Below are positions 36,993 to 49,525 of a DNA stretch of 64,000 bases, piece by piece. A program made the position numbers and the translations under genes. The notes beneath the pieces were generated by a model. That model made no database searches. It was not told the origin of the DNA and was given only the letters and a program-made list of their open reading frames with translations. This DNA comes from Osedax fenrisi (taxonomy: Eukaryota > Annelida > Polychaeta > Sabellida > Siboglinidae), in assembly GCA_964019155.1 (NCBI GenBank), contig OZ025243.1, forward strand, positions 41,973,679 to 42,037,678. The letters run 5' to 3'. How positions within the stretch are numbered: the stretch's first letter is position 1; each line of letters begins with the position of its first letter.

Positions 36993-37735
36993 GTGGTATA
37001 CCAGCCGTGTGTATGTGGAGGTACCTACCTGAACCGTTACACGTTATAAGTATAGGGATGCGGGTTCTTGGTTATGTGTAGGGTAGGTGTGCCACGCGTG
37101 TATAGTGTACACTATGTGCATTTGTGTGTGCGCATGTGTGTAGGTGTGTGTGTGGGTGTATGTGGTCTATGTATTTACTGAATAGAGAGGTATGTAGATG
37201 ATGCATGACTCACAATACATTGCAGATAGACTTCAGTGGTGACTGCAATACATAACTACACTCTGAAGGTTATGTCCTACATACCAGTTGTCAGAACTAC
37301 ACCAGTAGTAGTGGTAATATAGAGCTGAACTGTGTACGTGTATTAAAGATAAAGGTATACTTAAAGTATCAACACCATGTTACGTAATACTTAATATTGC
37401 CTACGGGCACACGTGTGTGTGTACGCAACATATACAGTGGACCACTAAAGAGTGGACCACAGTGGGCCTATGCTTCTAGAGGTCATTCTATTTATGGATA
37501 TCGTTCTAGAATAACTAGCGGTTAACTCGTCTTACAATAGCACGGGAGTGTCATATTTCTATTGTTAATGCCTGGACGACGTCAGTGGACGTGTCATTGA
37601 AGGACAATAGGCAGGTCAATAAGGACATCATCGTGCCATTAACGTATCACTATTGATTAATAGGTTAACTTATCGATGTGTACCGAATACGTGTTTCACT
37701 TATTATATAACAATGATATATATATATATATATAT
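36993..37735. other. No confident gene
   Basis: A mixed-composition stretch, less AT-rich than average. Possible exon-like pieces (for example 37240-37330) lack joinable partners. Ends in a (TA)n run where the next element inserted. Confidence 0.4.
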
Positions 37736-37919
37736 ATATCAGTGTTCATTCTAGAGCTACCCAGCTACCCAAATTGGGAAGTGCCCTAATTCTGTGGGTA
37801 GCTGCCCTAAATATATAATTATATGGATTAAGTTTAATTATTAAGTTATTATTAATATACTTGTAATATCATTAATTAAATGTGTTATATCTATAATTAA
37901 AGGAATATATTATTTATTA

Positions 37920-38200
37920 AATGTCAGTTTTCCAATGAATATTTATAAAATGACGATTAAATGTGTTATTATTATATTATTATTAAGTATTAAAATAATG
38001 AAGAATTTATTATTTAATAAATGGCAGATTTTTAATAAATATTTGTAAAATGGCGATTAAATGTATTATTATTTAAGTATTAAAATAATGAAGAATTTGT
38101 ATTTAATAAATGGCAGATTTTCAATAAATATTTATAAAATGGCGATTAAATGTATTATTATTATTCTATTATTATTTAAGTATTAAAATAATGGAGAATA
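37920..38200. repeat. Approx. 90-98-bp tandem repeat, three copies
   Basis: AATGGCAGATTTTCAATAAA, ATTT(A/G)TAAAATGGCGATT and TATTAAAATAATG(A/G)AGAAT recur near 37920, 38020 and 38108. Confidence 0.85.
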
Positions 38201-39709
38201 TGAATAACTTCTGTCATAACATTAGGATAAATTCATTATTTTTCAAATAATGGCGAATATATACTATTTGCCCTTTGTTATATCCATTTGATATTTTATA
38301 TAAACAAACAATTTAAATTCAAATACAAATTAAATATGAAATATGATAATAAACTGCTTGATCTATATTTAGAATAATCTATTTTTAGATTGGGTAGCAA
38401 ATTCACTACCCAAAATGAAAATTGGGTAGCAAACTTTAAATATTGGGTAGTGAATTTGCTACCAATTTATATTTATAATAATATATGAAAATTAATTTAA
38501 TAATTATTTTTATTCCAATTCTTTTCTCCCAATATATATAAATCACATGATTGTTTTATTTAAAATTTGTAATTTTTATATATTTATTCAAAATCCTATT
38601 TTAAAACGTAATATTAAAGTGATATATGACATAAAAACCATGAAAATATAAAAATAATGAAACATTTAATCACCAATATTATTAATAAGTTCACTGTTTT
38701 TTATATTCATAATAATTAAACTGTATACTTTTTAAATGTATTATAATCTAATTATTAAATTTAAAATTATTATTTTTATTATTACATTAATATTTAATAA
38801 TATCATATTATATATTAATTATCATACTTATCATAATTATTATTCTTATATATAATATATATTGTTTAAAATATAATGTCATAAATATCATGTATTATAC
38901 TACTTATTAGTTATTATATATATATATTGAATTTAAAATCAACCGTTGGAGTACGTACTGCATGTTGATACATGAGCATGATATATTTTATATTGATTTT
39001 ATTTTGATAAAATTGGTATCACTGGAAAGCTTATTAAATTATATAATACAATTCATATTATGTTTTTTTTAATTTGTATTTAAACAAAAGATATTAACAA
39101 AAATGTGCAAACAAATTATTACATTTTAATAATCAATACAATAATAATATACATTCTAATTAATTTTTTATATTATGAAATTAAAATATCTTATATAAAT
39201 TATATATAATAATGTGTACCAGTATGATATAATAATATTAATATAGATATAGGTATTTTTGTATATTTTTATCTACCTATAAGTATTTTTAAGTATTTAT
39301 AAGTATGATATATTATATATCGTTAATTGTATATATATAATATATAATTAATGAAAATAATTACTATATATATTATATATTTAGTATCTTATAATTTGTA
39401 TTATATAGAAACTTATTTATTTATATATTCCTATAAATACATTTCCAAGCAAATAACTAATCCTTATACTTAAAATAATAGTATACAGGTGTTTCTCGCG
39501 AAATATATCATTATGCTTATAATAATCATTATAATAATATGAAAGTTTAAATTATAAATATACTATTCGATTGATTAGTAATATTACCAATACATTTATA
39601 TAAAAAAATAAGTGTATATATATAAGTTTGATAGAGTTACTATTACATTATTATAATAAATATATAATTATATATATGATATTACAATAATCATAATATT
39701 ATAACTTAT

Positions 39710-40228
39710 CGAGAACCAAATTACTTATATATCAAACTACTCGAACATCTAATTTTAAAAATATAACTTCTCGACTACCTAATTTTCAATATAACATATC
39801 AACCATCTAATTTCCAATATTATAAGATCTCAACTACATAATTTTCAATATTAAGACATATCGACAACATAATTTTCAATATTATAAGATCTCGACTACC
39901 TAATTTTCAATATTATAACATATCGACAACATAATTTTCAATATTATAAGATCTCGACTACCTAATTTTCAATATTATAACATATCGAAAACATAATTTT
40001 CAATATTATAAGATCTTGACTACCTAATTTTCAATATTATAACATATTGACAACATAATTTTCAATATTATAAGATATCACTACCTAATTTTCAATATTA
40101 TAAGATCTCGACTACCTAATTTTCAATATTTTAACATATCGACACCATCATTTTCAATATTATAAGATCTCGACAACATAATTTTCAATATTATAAGATC
40201 TCGACAACATAATTTTCAATATTATAAA
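39710..40228. repeat. 31-bp tandem repeat
   Basis: About 16 copies of CGAC(T/A)AC(C/A)TAATTTTCAATA TTATAAGATCT. The step of 31 bp is clear at 39871, 39902, 39933 and 39964. Confidence 0.95.
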
Positions 40229-40284
40229 TGCTTGAATTTCAAATTTTTAATATCTGAATATCTCATGAATCAAATGTTGAGAGA

Positions 40285-40676
40285 TTATATTATTATTATT
40301 ATCAGATTTAGGTTTGCACCAGGGTTTTTGTAGAAGCTAAAGCTTATCGAGACAATTACCCTTAATCTTAAAGCAAGTTCAAAAAAAAACTAAATAAATA
40401 AAATATTATAAAATATTAGATGACTTCCTGTTTACATAGATACAATACAATGAATAAAATAGAAAAATAATATAAATTGTTTGAACTTGCCATAAAATTA
40501 TGTAATCATCATTTAATTATTTATAAATAAATAACTAAAATAAATAATAAGTACTATAAAATAATACACTAAACAAAAATATAGATGTATTAGTATAAAA
40601 GAAGAAAAAAATGAAGTAAAACTGAATAAAACATAACAAAAAGAATATCTAGAAAGGTGGTAAGAAATGTATGTAA

Positions 40677-40709
<33 letters not shown>

Positions 40710-41745
40710 CAGTAAATAAGTTTTAGGAATTTTTTTGTAATACTTTATAATAATGTAAAGAATGTAAAATATTTGTTCAAACTGAAATGTTAGTTTAATT
40801 ACTAATTTTTATATAAGTGTCAATAAAGAGAAATAAAACAAAGAAGTATAATCAAGTATACAAGAAAAAAGATTCAATACAAAATGTTTATGTAATTAAA
40901 AATAAAGTCAAATAATATTATTAGTCAGAGGGAAATAAAAAATACTAAAGAAAATACTAAAGAAAAAAGAAATACCTAACAGTTTTTTTTAATTTTATTA
41001 TTTTTATATAAACGTCAATTAAAAAGAAAGAAAACATGAAAGTAAATTCAAATATAAAATGCAAAAATTCAGTAAAATAATATTATTAATGTCGGGGAAA
41101 TAAAATATTGTAAAGTAAAACACTCAAAAGTATTAATTTTTTTTTAATTTTTACATAAACGTCAATAAATTAAAATAAGAATAAAATGTGGATCTTAGTA
41201 TATAATACAATATTAGATAAAAGACATGATAAAAGATATAAAATTAGAAAAATGAGATTTAGATTATAAGTATACTGAGTAAGAAGATAACAAATGTGTA
41301 TACATACGTTTCCTGAATAATTTATAATTTGAAATATTTTTTAAAATATTATCAAGCTTATTCCAGGTAATTGGTCCAATGTATATTAATGTTCTTCTGC
41401 ATAGTTCTTTTTTGAAATTAATAATTGAGAAATTATTTATGCTCCTAGTGTTGTGAGATGATGAAGTTACAGAAAAAAATGCATTTGTTATAACAGGATG
41501 AAGATCATTGAAAATTTTAAACATAAATTCACATGTACTTATATATGTAATTTCATTTATTTTTAATAAAGAATTATCAATAAATAGTCCATTAGTATGA
41601 TGTAAAAAATGTTTTTTACATATAATTCTTATCATTCGCTTTTGAAGAATATATATGCATGATACATTAGATTTATATGTATTTCCCCAAAATATGTTAC
41701 AATACTTTATATGAGGCAAGAATATGGAATTATATATGAAGTAAT
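40285..41745 (-). pseudogene. 5'-truncated jockey/CR1-like LINE nested in the hAT-like element
   Basis: The minus-strand frame 41719-41264 encodes LPHIKYCNIFWGNTYKS, then LQKRMIRIICK, FKIFNDLHP, NTRS and a C-terminal IGPITWNKLDN. These are the blocks after the catalytic domain of jockey/CR1-type reverse transcriptases (PHL.YC...WG, LQ++.+R.I, NTR, W..L). One uninterrupted 151-codon frame suggests a fairly recent insertion. The 3' UTR runs to an (AAT)n tail at about 40285-40300. A 29-base T run at 40680 lies in the UTR. Confidence 0.85.
40680..40709. repeat. Poly(T) tract
   Basis: A run of about 29 T on the plus strand, inside the LINE 3' region. Confidence 0.9.
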
Positions 41746-42220
41746 GCTTTTTTATTTATAAATTTGGAAATAATGTTGGTAATCCATATGATTTTTTTTA
41801 GTTTTGATTTTAAAAACAAGATTGAATATAAAATGAATTATTTGATATCAATGTATTAGAATTACAATTTGTAAATCATTTAATTGTAAACGAATAATAA
41901 GTAATCAAATCGAATACTTATTTGCTATTTATTTACATCTCTAATTCAAAAAGTCTCCTAAGTAGCTTTTGTAAGCAACAATTGTTACAGGTTTAAATTG
42001 CCTTAGGGTATAAGTGTCCATCTAATATATTATTTATCATAAATGAATTTATAAATAGATGGCGAAATTAGCCATATATGTCATCCTAAATTTCACTTAG
42101 TAAAATATATTTAAATGCCCTATAATAATTTTTTTTTGGTAGTTGCCCTGAAACCTAGAATGAACACTGATATATATATATATTAATTACTAAAATAATA
42201 TTATATAATGTAATTGATTA

Positions 42221-43098
42221 CACTGGTCTGAATCATTTTTGTTATCAAGGGTTTATTAACTGAGTATAAGATTTTTGACACTGAATTCAAATATGAAAAC
42301 CGTTTTGCTCAATTAGCTCTATTTTTATTTATTCAACTTTTTATTTTTTGGAAATAACAGAAATTTCCTAAAGAAAATATAGGATTTCATTTAAATTATA
42401 CATTATTTTAATCCGTTCATACCTATATATTTGGTTATCTTATTTATTTATTATATTTATTTATTTGTTATAACACTCCGAACACGGATTGCATTTAAAT
42501 CTATTATACACAATTTCCTGGGCAACCATTGCAGTGCAGATTATGAAAATTTGGTAGACGAAATGGATTGTATGGAAAGACTATAGTCTAGAATTTCAAG
42601 ATGCATTTTTTAATATCCATCTTGATTATTTTCCATGCAGTTGTGGTGATTTTAGCAAAGAACAATTGTCCTTAAAGAGAGCGCTTTCTCCAGGATATTA
42701 CTATAATGAAAGATAGATATCAAGGAAATGAGGTGTAAATATGCTTTTGGACTATTGTTGGTATTTAAAATGAGACGATATTAATGCAAAACACAAGAGA
42801 AAAGCTATCAAACAGTCATTTATATAGTATTTAAATAATATTCTCTAATATTAATACTTATTATTGTTATTTTATATTCCTAATAAATTATATATATCAC
42901 CTAAATATATTTTTCTTGATAATTTATTTGAAATATTTCTCATATTTGTTAAAAAAATTAAAAGTAGAATAAAATAAAACTAGAGCTGATTGATCAGAGC
43001 GGTTTTCAGATTTGAATTCCGTGTCAAAAAGTAGTTTATAATCAGTTAAGAAACCCTTGATAACAAACAAACAAACAAAATTCAAATGCAGACCAGTG
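42221..43098. mobile_element. CACTA/Chapaev-like element with long inverted ends
   Basis: The ends start CACTGGTCTG and are flanked by TTA (42218-42220 and 43099-43101). The inverted repeats extend for about 110 bp (TTGTTATCAAGGGTTT, TTTTTGACAC.GAATTCAAAT, GAAAACCG). CACTG termini with a short duplication fit the CACTA/Chapaev group. The interior carries a broken coding remnant. Confidence 0.75.
42480..42835 (+). pseudogene. Remnant of a conserved transposon-associated protein
   Basis: With frameshifts the plus strand reads FKSIIHNFLGNHCSADYENL, then NIHLDYFPCSCGDFSKEQ, RYQGNE, NMLLDYCWYLK and KHKRKAIKQSFI. From memory this order of blocks (VHNFLGN...Y..LV, H.SHLDFFP.N.G..S.EQGERFHQD, RYQG..., MLADYCW.L.RD) is common in uncharacterised proteins repeated through many invertebrate genomes, probably transposon-borne. 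At least four breaks make it non-functional. Confidence 0.6.
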
Positions 43099-43313
43099 TT
43101 ATCATTAAAATATGAAAATAACAAATTCATATACTAATATTAATATGATATTTCATTATTCCTTATAAGGTCAGACTTGCCTATTCATTATAGAATCTTA
43201 TATTAAATACAAAAGTATATAGTAAGAGTTTATTATTAAGATATTATGTTATTGAAATTTAATTATTATGTGCATATTAATGCATTGTTAATATTGTATT
43301 GAGATTACCTATA
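43099..43313. other. AT-rich spacer
   Basis: Nothing recognised. Confidence 0.4.
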
Positions 43314-43345
43314 GGGGAAAGTAACCTAATACAGACACTTTACAA
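43314..43345 (+). mobile_element. Solo terminus of the GGGGAAAGTAACC family
   Basis: GGGGAAAGTAACCTAATACA follows a TA, matching the left end of the 48203-49124 element. No partner terminus is visible downstream. Confidence 0.55.
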
Positions 43346-43439
43346 ATAATCGTACACATACATTTTATTACTCAATTTTTTAATTTTCGGATACTTATTC
43401 CAATATAGTGTTATGTAATAGTATAAATGTAAGCATACA

Positions 43440-43600
43440 CACGTATACATTAACGTACATACCCATATGAACATACGCATGTACACTGTACATTTTACAA
43501 TGTACACTGTACAATGTAAACTGTACATTGTACATTGTACACGGTACTGTACGACGTACAGTGTACATTGTACAGTACCCATGTGTACATAGTACACGTC
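43440..43600. repeat. TGTACA-rich palindromic patch
   Basis: Repeated ACATTGTACA, TACACTGTACA and GTACAGTGTACATTGTACA units, each close to self-complementary, over 150 bp. Confidence 0.8.
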
Positions 43601-43619
43601 ATGAATGTCTCTATGTGTG

Positions 43620-44423
43620 TGTGTTGGTGTGTGTTGTGTGTGTTTATTTTAGGAATTCTTAACTTAACTTCTTTTCGATATATATATAAATAATATTGAA
43701 AATATTATATAATTATGCTATATTGAACTATAGCCGTATAACGTATACCGGTATACTTATAAATATATCGATATATAACCTTATATACGTATATACGATA
43801 TAGGTATAATATATAACAATACACTCGTACAATGAACACTAGGTGTCGCCTCCTACCTGTGACAACAACTGACGGCGAGATGGAGAAGAGGAAACTCGTC
43901 ACTATAAATAGGTTAAACTTGTAGTAGTAATACATTGCTCGTTATGGCATAGCTATCTTAATGATGCCGATAATGTTGTCGGTGATGACCGGTAGCAGCG
44001 CGTGGCGGTAGACTTAGGTACTAGTGGCGGTAGTCACCGACACCTGAGTGGTCAGTTGTCGATGACCGCCATATAGAGTACGATTGTGACCACCGCTAGC
44101 TCCCTCTATCGGTGACTGGTTATGAGTCACGCTCTTGCGTGTGCGTCATATGTGCGTGTATATTGTATAGTATTCACGCGTATGTCACGATTGTGAACTA
44201 TTTATAGAACAAATCCGTCACGCTTGATTAATTTCTTACTCTATAGTAAGTTCAAAATATATGGTTCAGCTTTCTCATTACTAAATACGTCTGCACTTAA
44301 GTGAGGTGTTACCGGATATTATGTAACTTATTCCTTATCTATCATTATAGATCCTAGTTGTATACCTAGTTGTATTATGTCATCAATAGATCTATATTAT
44401 AAAGACATGTTCTTCATTTCAAA

Positions 44424-44515
<92 letters not shown>

Positions 44516-44823
44516 ATAACTATAATTACTGTACTATCACATATATGTGTCAATATATACTATAGTCAGTGGTTTTATTATATTGAATTCACTTTATTGC
44601 ATGATAACCTTAACTTTGCCTTAACCTGTATTCCATACTCAATTATTTCTCAATGTAAAGATTAGATTCGCTAGTGATTCATCTGATTATTAAAATGTAT
44701 TAGGCACATCAAGGCTACATTTTGTATATTATATCATATAATATTATTTTATAATCTACACTATTATAATATAATGAACAAAACAGTTATATATAGGTAG
44801 GTATGTATGGTTAGGTAATGTAT

Positions 44824-44870
<47 letters not shown>

Positions 44871-45736
44871 ATATATATATATATATATTTATGGTAAGGT
44901 ATATTGTAGGTATATTCCCCTAGATATGCTACACTGCGAGCCTCGAACGTTAAAGCCAGGGGTTAAAGTTATATAAAGTCACATTAAATCTGATTGTTTT
45001 TGATATATTCATAAAAATCAAGGATACATTATTGGATTAAGAAATCTATGTATAATGTAATCATAATATTACATATAACCGCTAAAGAATAATATAAAAA
45101 ATCATAAATATTAATATAATAAAAATAGAAATGATGACGTTATTAATATTATAAATATTCATAATATATATATATATTGAAAATTAATGTATTACTATAA
45201 TAATGTATACATTAGATAATTTGGCTAAACCTATACTTATATATCTATAGATATTTATTATGTAAAATCTTGTAAAATAATCTTGTAAAATCTTGTAAAA
45301 TATTATTATGGTAACCAAGATAGTATAATAACCACTTTAATAACCCTATAATAACCACTTTAAAAGAGTAAAGTCGGAGATAAGTTAGTAATGACGAGTT
45401 ACCAAATATATAAATAATAAAGTATACCATCACTTAATAAGAACTAACAATAGTACCCGCGTATATAGCATATATAAGCATATACAGGCGCGCCTATATA
45501 ATCATATAGGCTTATATACAAACGCTGCTAAAATAGGAAGGCGAAATGACCTATATTAACCATGAATATTGATGTAGCACTATGTTATTAATGTGCTCAA
45601 GTACTTCAACGTGTAGCAAGATTGTACTAGATATCGTCGATAGTTCACAGGATTGCGGGAAGCTTTTACATTCTCATTATAACCATAGATTTATAGTTTA
45701 CCTAGATTGGTGGATACGTGATTTGTCTTAAACACA
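43620..45736. other. No confident gene; TA tracts and a GC-richer island
   Basis: 43840-44130 is clearly GC-richer (ACCGCC/GGCGGT motifs repeated in both orientations). It holds possible minus-strand exon pieces (for example 43871-43914 between TTTATAG and CACAG|GTAGGA), but none can be joined. Long (TA)n runs are at 44428-44503 and 44827-44885. Confidence 0.45.
44428..44503. repeat. (TA)n microsatellite
   Basis: About 38 TA units followed by TGTGTGTGTG; it generates the poly-Ile/Tyr frame at 44377-44565, which is not a gene. Confidence 0.97.
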
Positions 45737-46733
45737 CATGATGCCTCGATTTAGGTAACTTAATATAGCGACCATTAATGGTCGCCGACATTGCATATAA
45801 AGTAGTATTTAATAAAATTAAATGTTGCAATTATATTGAGGTATAAATATATAATATAAATAAATATAAATATTTATTTTTAAATAATTGATCATAGGAA
45901 CCGAAATTTGTGAAATTTGTAAGTATACAAAACTCAATAGTAAATATCTTATAAAGAATAAAACAAAAAGTAAGTTACAAACAAAATTTACCAAATTTTT
46001 AAATTTGTTTATATGTCGCCCGCCCTTTTAAGATTAAGTATAATTTGCATTGAAAAAAATACGATTTTCATTGTTTTTAAAAATATATATAAATATTAAA
46101 TTAAAACACAAATAATTAATATATGTTGATGAAACTTTAACAAATTATTTATCATATAAATATATAATCAATTATTACAACTTTTAATTTTTAAGGGAAA
46201 AATCCTAGAAATTCGAGGATTTTCCTAGAAAGACAAAAATACTTATTTTTTCTATATAAAATATTTTTAAAATGTAAAAAATATATATATATATACAATA
46301 TAAATATGATATAAAAACTAAATAAACACTTTATTTACAAAAAAAAAAGTATTCAGTTTTTCTTAATAATCATGTTTGCAAATAAATGGCTTTTTTTCCT
46401 AGAAATTGTGTTCAATTTTTATTTTATTTTGTTATAATTTTATATCGATATTATTCATAAATATATATTACTTACTTTTCCAATCGATGGTAAATTTTTC
46501 TAAAAAAATTAACTATTTACACATAAATATTTATTAAGATTATTTGTTGGTTATAAATTATATGTATTCCAAATATTTTAATTTAAAATAAATATTTAAA
46601 TAGATAATATTATTGAATTTATATATTTAATTTAATTTAATTTATATATAACATATTTATTATATATTATAACATAATGTTATTATAAATTACAAAAAGT
46701 TCCCTCTTAAAATACTTAAATCGAGGCACCATG
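45737..46733. mobile_element. About 1-kb element with CATG inverted ends
   Basis: CATGATGCCTCGATTTA (45737-45753) and TAAATCGAGGCACCATG (46717-46733) pair at 16 of 17 positions. The interior is AT-rich without ORF. No matching target duplication, so the limits are provisional; terminal CATGATG recalls P-type elements. Confidence 0.5.
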
Positions 46734-46837
46734 TCTATTAAAGAATTTCTACATTAGCGAGATATAGCAATATCGAGCTAGGTAAAATACAAATCTGTGT
46801 TTGCATAGATCTCGTAACAAAATATGTGATATATGGG

Positions 46838-47369
46838 TAATATGGCCAGGAAGGTAATGTGGTCAGCTGGCGTATCTCATAAACTGTAAGTCCAATAAGA
46901 AAGTGTATACATGAAATATGCGCATTGGTATACGTATAAGTATTGTTTAAATAATTAAAAAAAAATTGTATATCTATTAATAAAAAAAATGATGTATAAA
47001 TTCAAAAAAAAAATAATTTACTTTTTTTTAAATTTAAAAGTTTATTAAAACATATAGAAAATCACTATTATATAATATAAATTGAAAATTAAAGTTGGAA
47101 ATTGATGAACTATTTAATTACAACAAAGTGTGTAATACATTAATTTCAGTAAGTAATATTCATTATTATATAGTGAATATAGCGTTATACCTAGAATCGG
47201 GTAATGTGGCCACTTTTTAGCGGGTAATGTTTCCACTTCACGATGATTTAAGGCTTAAATTGTAAGCCATAATCATATGATCTGAAATAAATATTTGTAT
47301 ATATTGATAAAATCTTCGTTATATTAAAACGTTTATTGAATCTAGTAACTATAGTATACTACATCATAA

Positions 47370-47416
<47 letters not shown>

Positions 47417-47450
47417 CTAATACCATAATATAACTAATTTATATTATCTG

Positions 47451-47516
<66 letters not shown>

Positions 47517-47630
47517 TTATGATGTAGTATACTATAGTTACGATATATATATATATATATATAAATCAGATAATATAAATTAGTTATATTTATAAATAAC
47601 TATTTTATCTAGGTATTTTATGTTATGATA
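46838..47630. mobile_element. Truncated copy of the GGGTAATGTGGCCAC element
   Basis: Collinear with 49536-50100 of the full element (GGCGTATCTCATAAACT, ACATGAAATATGCGCATT, GGGTAATGTGGCCAC, AATCATATGATC) and then with its right part (CAGATAATATAAATTAGTTA). The terminal inverted repeats are damaged or missing. It ends at the start of the 47633 MITE. Confidence 0.75.
47342..47592. repeat. Inverted duplication around TA tracts
   Basis: TAGTAACTATAGTATACTAC ATCATAACC (47342-47370) returns as its reverse complement at 47513-47542. ACTAATTTATATTATCTG ATT (47430-47452) returns reversed at 47565-47590. (TA)n runs separate the pieces, giving one large fold-back structure. Confidence 0.8.
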
Positions 47631-47632
47631 TA

Positions 47633-47843
47633 TGGGAAAATAACCGAATACGGTCACTGGGACATGGGTACCGAATACAGTCACCCCGTTATCTATTGAA
47701 TAAAAAGTTAAATAACATTTTTAAATCACAATAATATCTATAATCATATATATTAATATATGGTAATTTTTGAATAAAAATAGCGAGTCATAAAATGTAA
47801 AGACCATTTATTATTAAAGTGTCCGTATTAAGTTACTTTCCCT
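47633..47843. mobile_element. 211-bp MITE of the GGGGAAAGTAACC family
   Basis: The left end TGGGAAAATAACCGAATACG and the right end CGTATTAAGTTACTTTCCCT are inverted copies, each bordered by TA. It also carries the internal GACATGGGTACCGAATAC block found in the 48203 copy. Confidence 0.75.
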
Positions 47844-47995
47844 TACTTGATCAGTGTAAAATATCCTGATATAGAATTGAGAGCTCACTTGCGAATTTCG
47901 CGTTTTCTTAATTAATCTAACATATTATATATTTGCGGATATTCGCACATGTGGATATTTAGAATCTAACATATACACCCAGACTCAGTAGACAC

Positions 47996-48176
47996 TAGTG
48001 ATGTAAATGATGCCGAACTAGTACTTGTTGTTATTGATGCCGAGACGAGACTTTTATTTTCGGAAAAAACGAGCCAGAGCTGAGCTAAAACTCTAGTTAA
48101 ACGATCGCGAGCCCAGTTGAAACTATAGGTAACCGGGACTACATCGATACCTTAGATTTGAACATCATTACCCCTA
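47996..48176. mobile_element. hAT-type MITE, relative of 35488-35699
   Basis: TAGTGATGTAAATGATGCC at the left and a diverged GAACATCATTACCCCTA at the right. The interior (TATTGATGCCGAGACGAG, GAGCTGAGCTAAAACTC, GGTAACCGGGA) aligns with the reverse of the 35488 element. No clean target duplication. Confidence 0.65.
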
Positions 48177-48202
48177 TAGGTGTGATGTATACATCACCAG
48201 TA

Positions 48203-49124
48203 AGGGAAAGTAACCTAATACGGACACTTAACATTAAATGGTCTTAACTTTTTATAACTAATTATTTTTATTCAAAAATTACAATATATTAATATTAGAT
48301 TATTATAGATATTATTGTGATTTTAACATTTTATTTAATCTTTTAATTCCATAGATAACGGGGTGTCCGTATTCAGTACCCATGTCCGAATACGGACACC
48401 CCATGTTATAATACGGACACCCTATATACCACTAGATAAACTATAAATTATTGATGAATCAATCAGACAAATTACAATTACATTATTTATAATTAATTGT
48501 ATGAACAATTTATTCTAATTTAATTAGTTAATAATTTATTTATTTTATTATTTTTTAATTAATAATACAATTTAAGTATCTAAATAATACAAAATTTAGA
48601 TTTATCTTTTATGGTGATATTAATATTATAACATACGCGATTTTTATGAAAATCAGAATAGTTCATACGCTGCGAGCTGATTGGTCATAGGATGTATGTA
48701 TTAGGGACTTATATGACCTATAGATATATGCTTATAACTTAATGAATATTTGATAACAATTATATAAATTATATATATAATTTTAGAATGCTTTATTTTT
48801 AATAATAAAGTGTTTTTTTTATATCGATACATTTTATATGAGAAGGTTATAAGTTGACATTTTTTTTCATCAATTTAAAATCGTAATAAAACAATTAGTT
48901 TATTGGATATATCAGCAATATTTTGAATAATTCAAAAATAAAAAATATTTTTTAGACTATATATAAATTATGAATATTTTATTTACTAAACATTTTTTTG
49001 TAAATTAAACTATATATAAATTATGAATATTTTATTTACTAAACATTTTTTTATAGGATTTATGGTTTCTGAGATACCGAGAGTGTCCGTATTCGGGCAC
49101 TGTCCGTATTCGGTTACTTTCCCC
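48203..49124. mobile_element. 922-bp non-autonomous element, GGGGAAAGTAACC ends, TA duplication
   Basis: AGGGAAAGTAACCTAATACG at the left and its complement GTATTCGGTTACTTTCCCC at the right, with TA on both sides (48201-48202 and 49125-49126). GTGTCCGTATTC-type motifs recur in both orientations just inside. No ORF. IS630/Tc1/mariner-type by its duplication. Confidence 0.8.
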
Positions 49125-49525
49125 TACATCTTATATTAATCAAACAACTAGGGGATATATCATATAATATCATATAACATATATGACTATATTAGATGAA
49201 AGTCCCCTAATACCGACCCCTCTAGTATCTCAGTAACTATACGATATATCAAAAAATGATATATATATATATCCTATAGGATAGGTACATAAAATATTAG
49301 TAATTGAATGGTAAATATGAATAAGTATTTTGATTATCAAAATATTCAATCATACAATTTTTATTAGATAAAATGTAATATTCTAGTTTTAATTTTTAAA
49401 TATTTGAATAATAACTTTTGTTAAATCATTTTAAATACATTATTAATTATCTTTCATAAAAGAAAACGTAATTGTATTCATAATATTGTAAATTAATTAT
49501 AAAAATAATTTAATTGTAATAACTA

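Larger units (their letters stand above)
37740..42169. mobile_element. 4.4-kb hAT-like element with nested LINE
   Basis: CAGTGTTCATTCTAG at the left and CTAGAATGAACACTG at the right are perfect 15-bp inverted repeats. Both are flanked by ATATATAT, consistent with an 8-bp duplication, though this sits in a TA run and is therefore weak evidence. Subterminal GGGTAGC/GCTACCC motifs are dense at 37755-37805 and 38390-38465. Inside lie three copies of a repeat of about 90-98 bp (37920-38200), a 31-bp array (39710-40225) and a truncated LINE. No hAT transposase is recognised. Confidence 0.8.

Noticed and set aside
35724..37081. Three forward open frames of more than 400 codons
   Set aside because: They are the three registers of one stop-free minisatellite.
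44377..44565. 62-codon plus-strand frame
   Set aside because: Mostly a (TA)n microsatellite read as Ile-Tyr.
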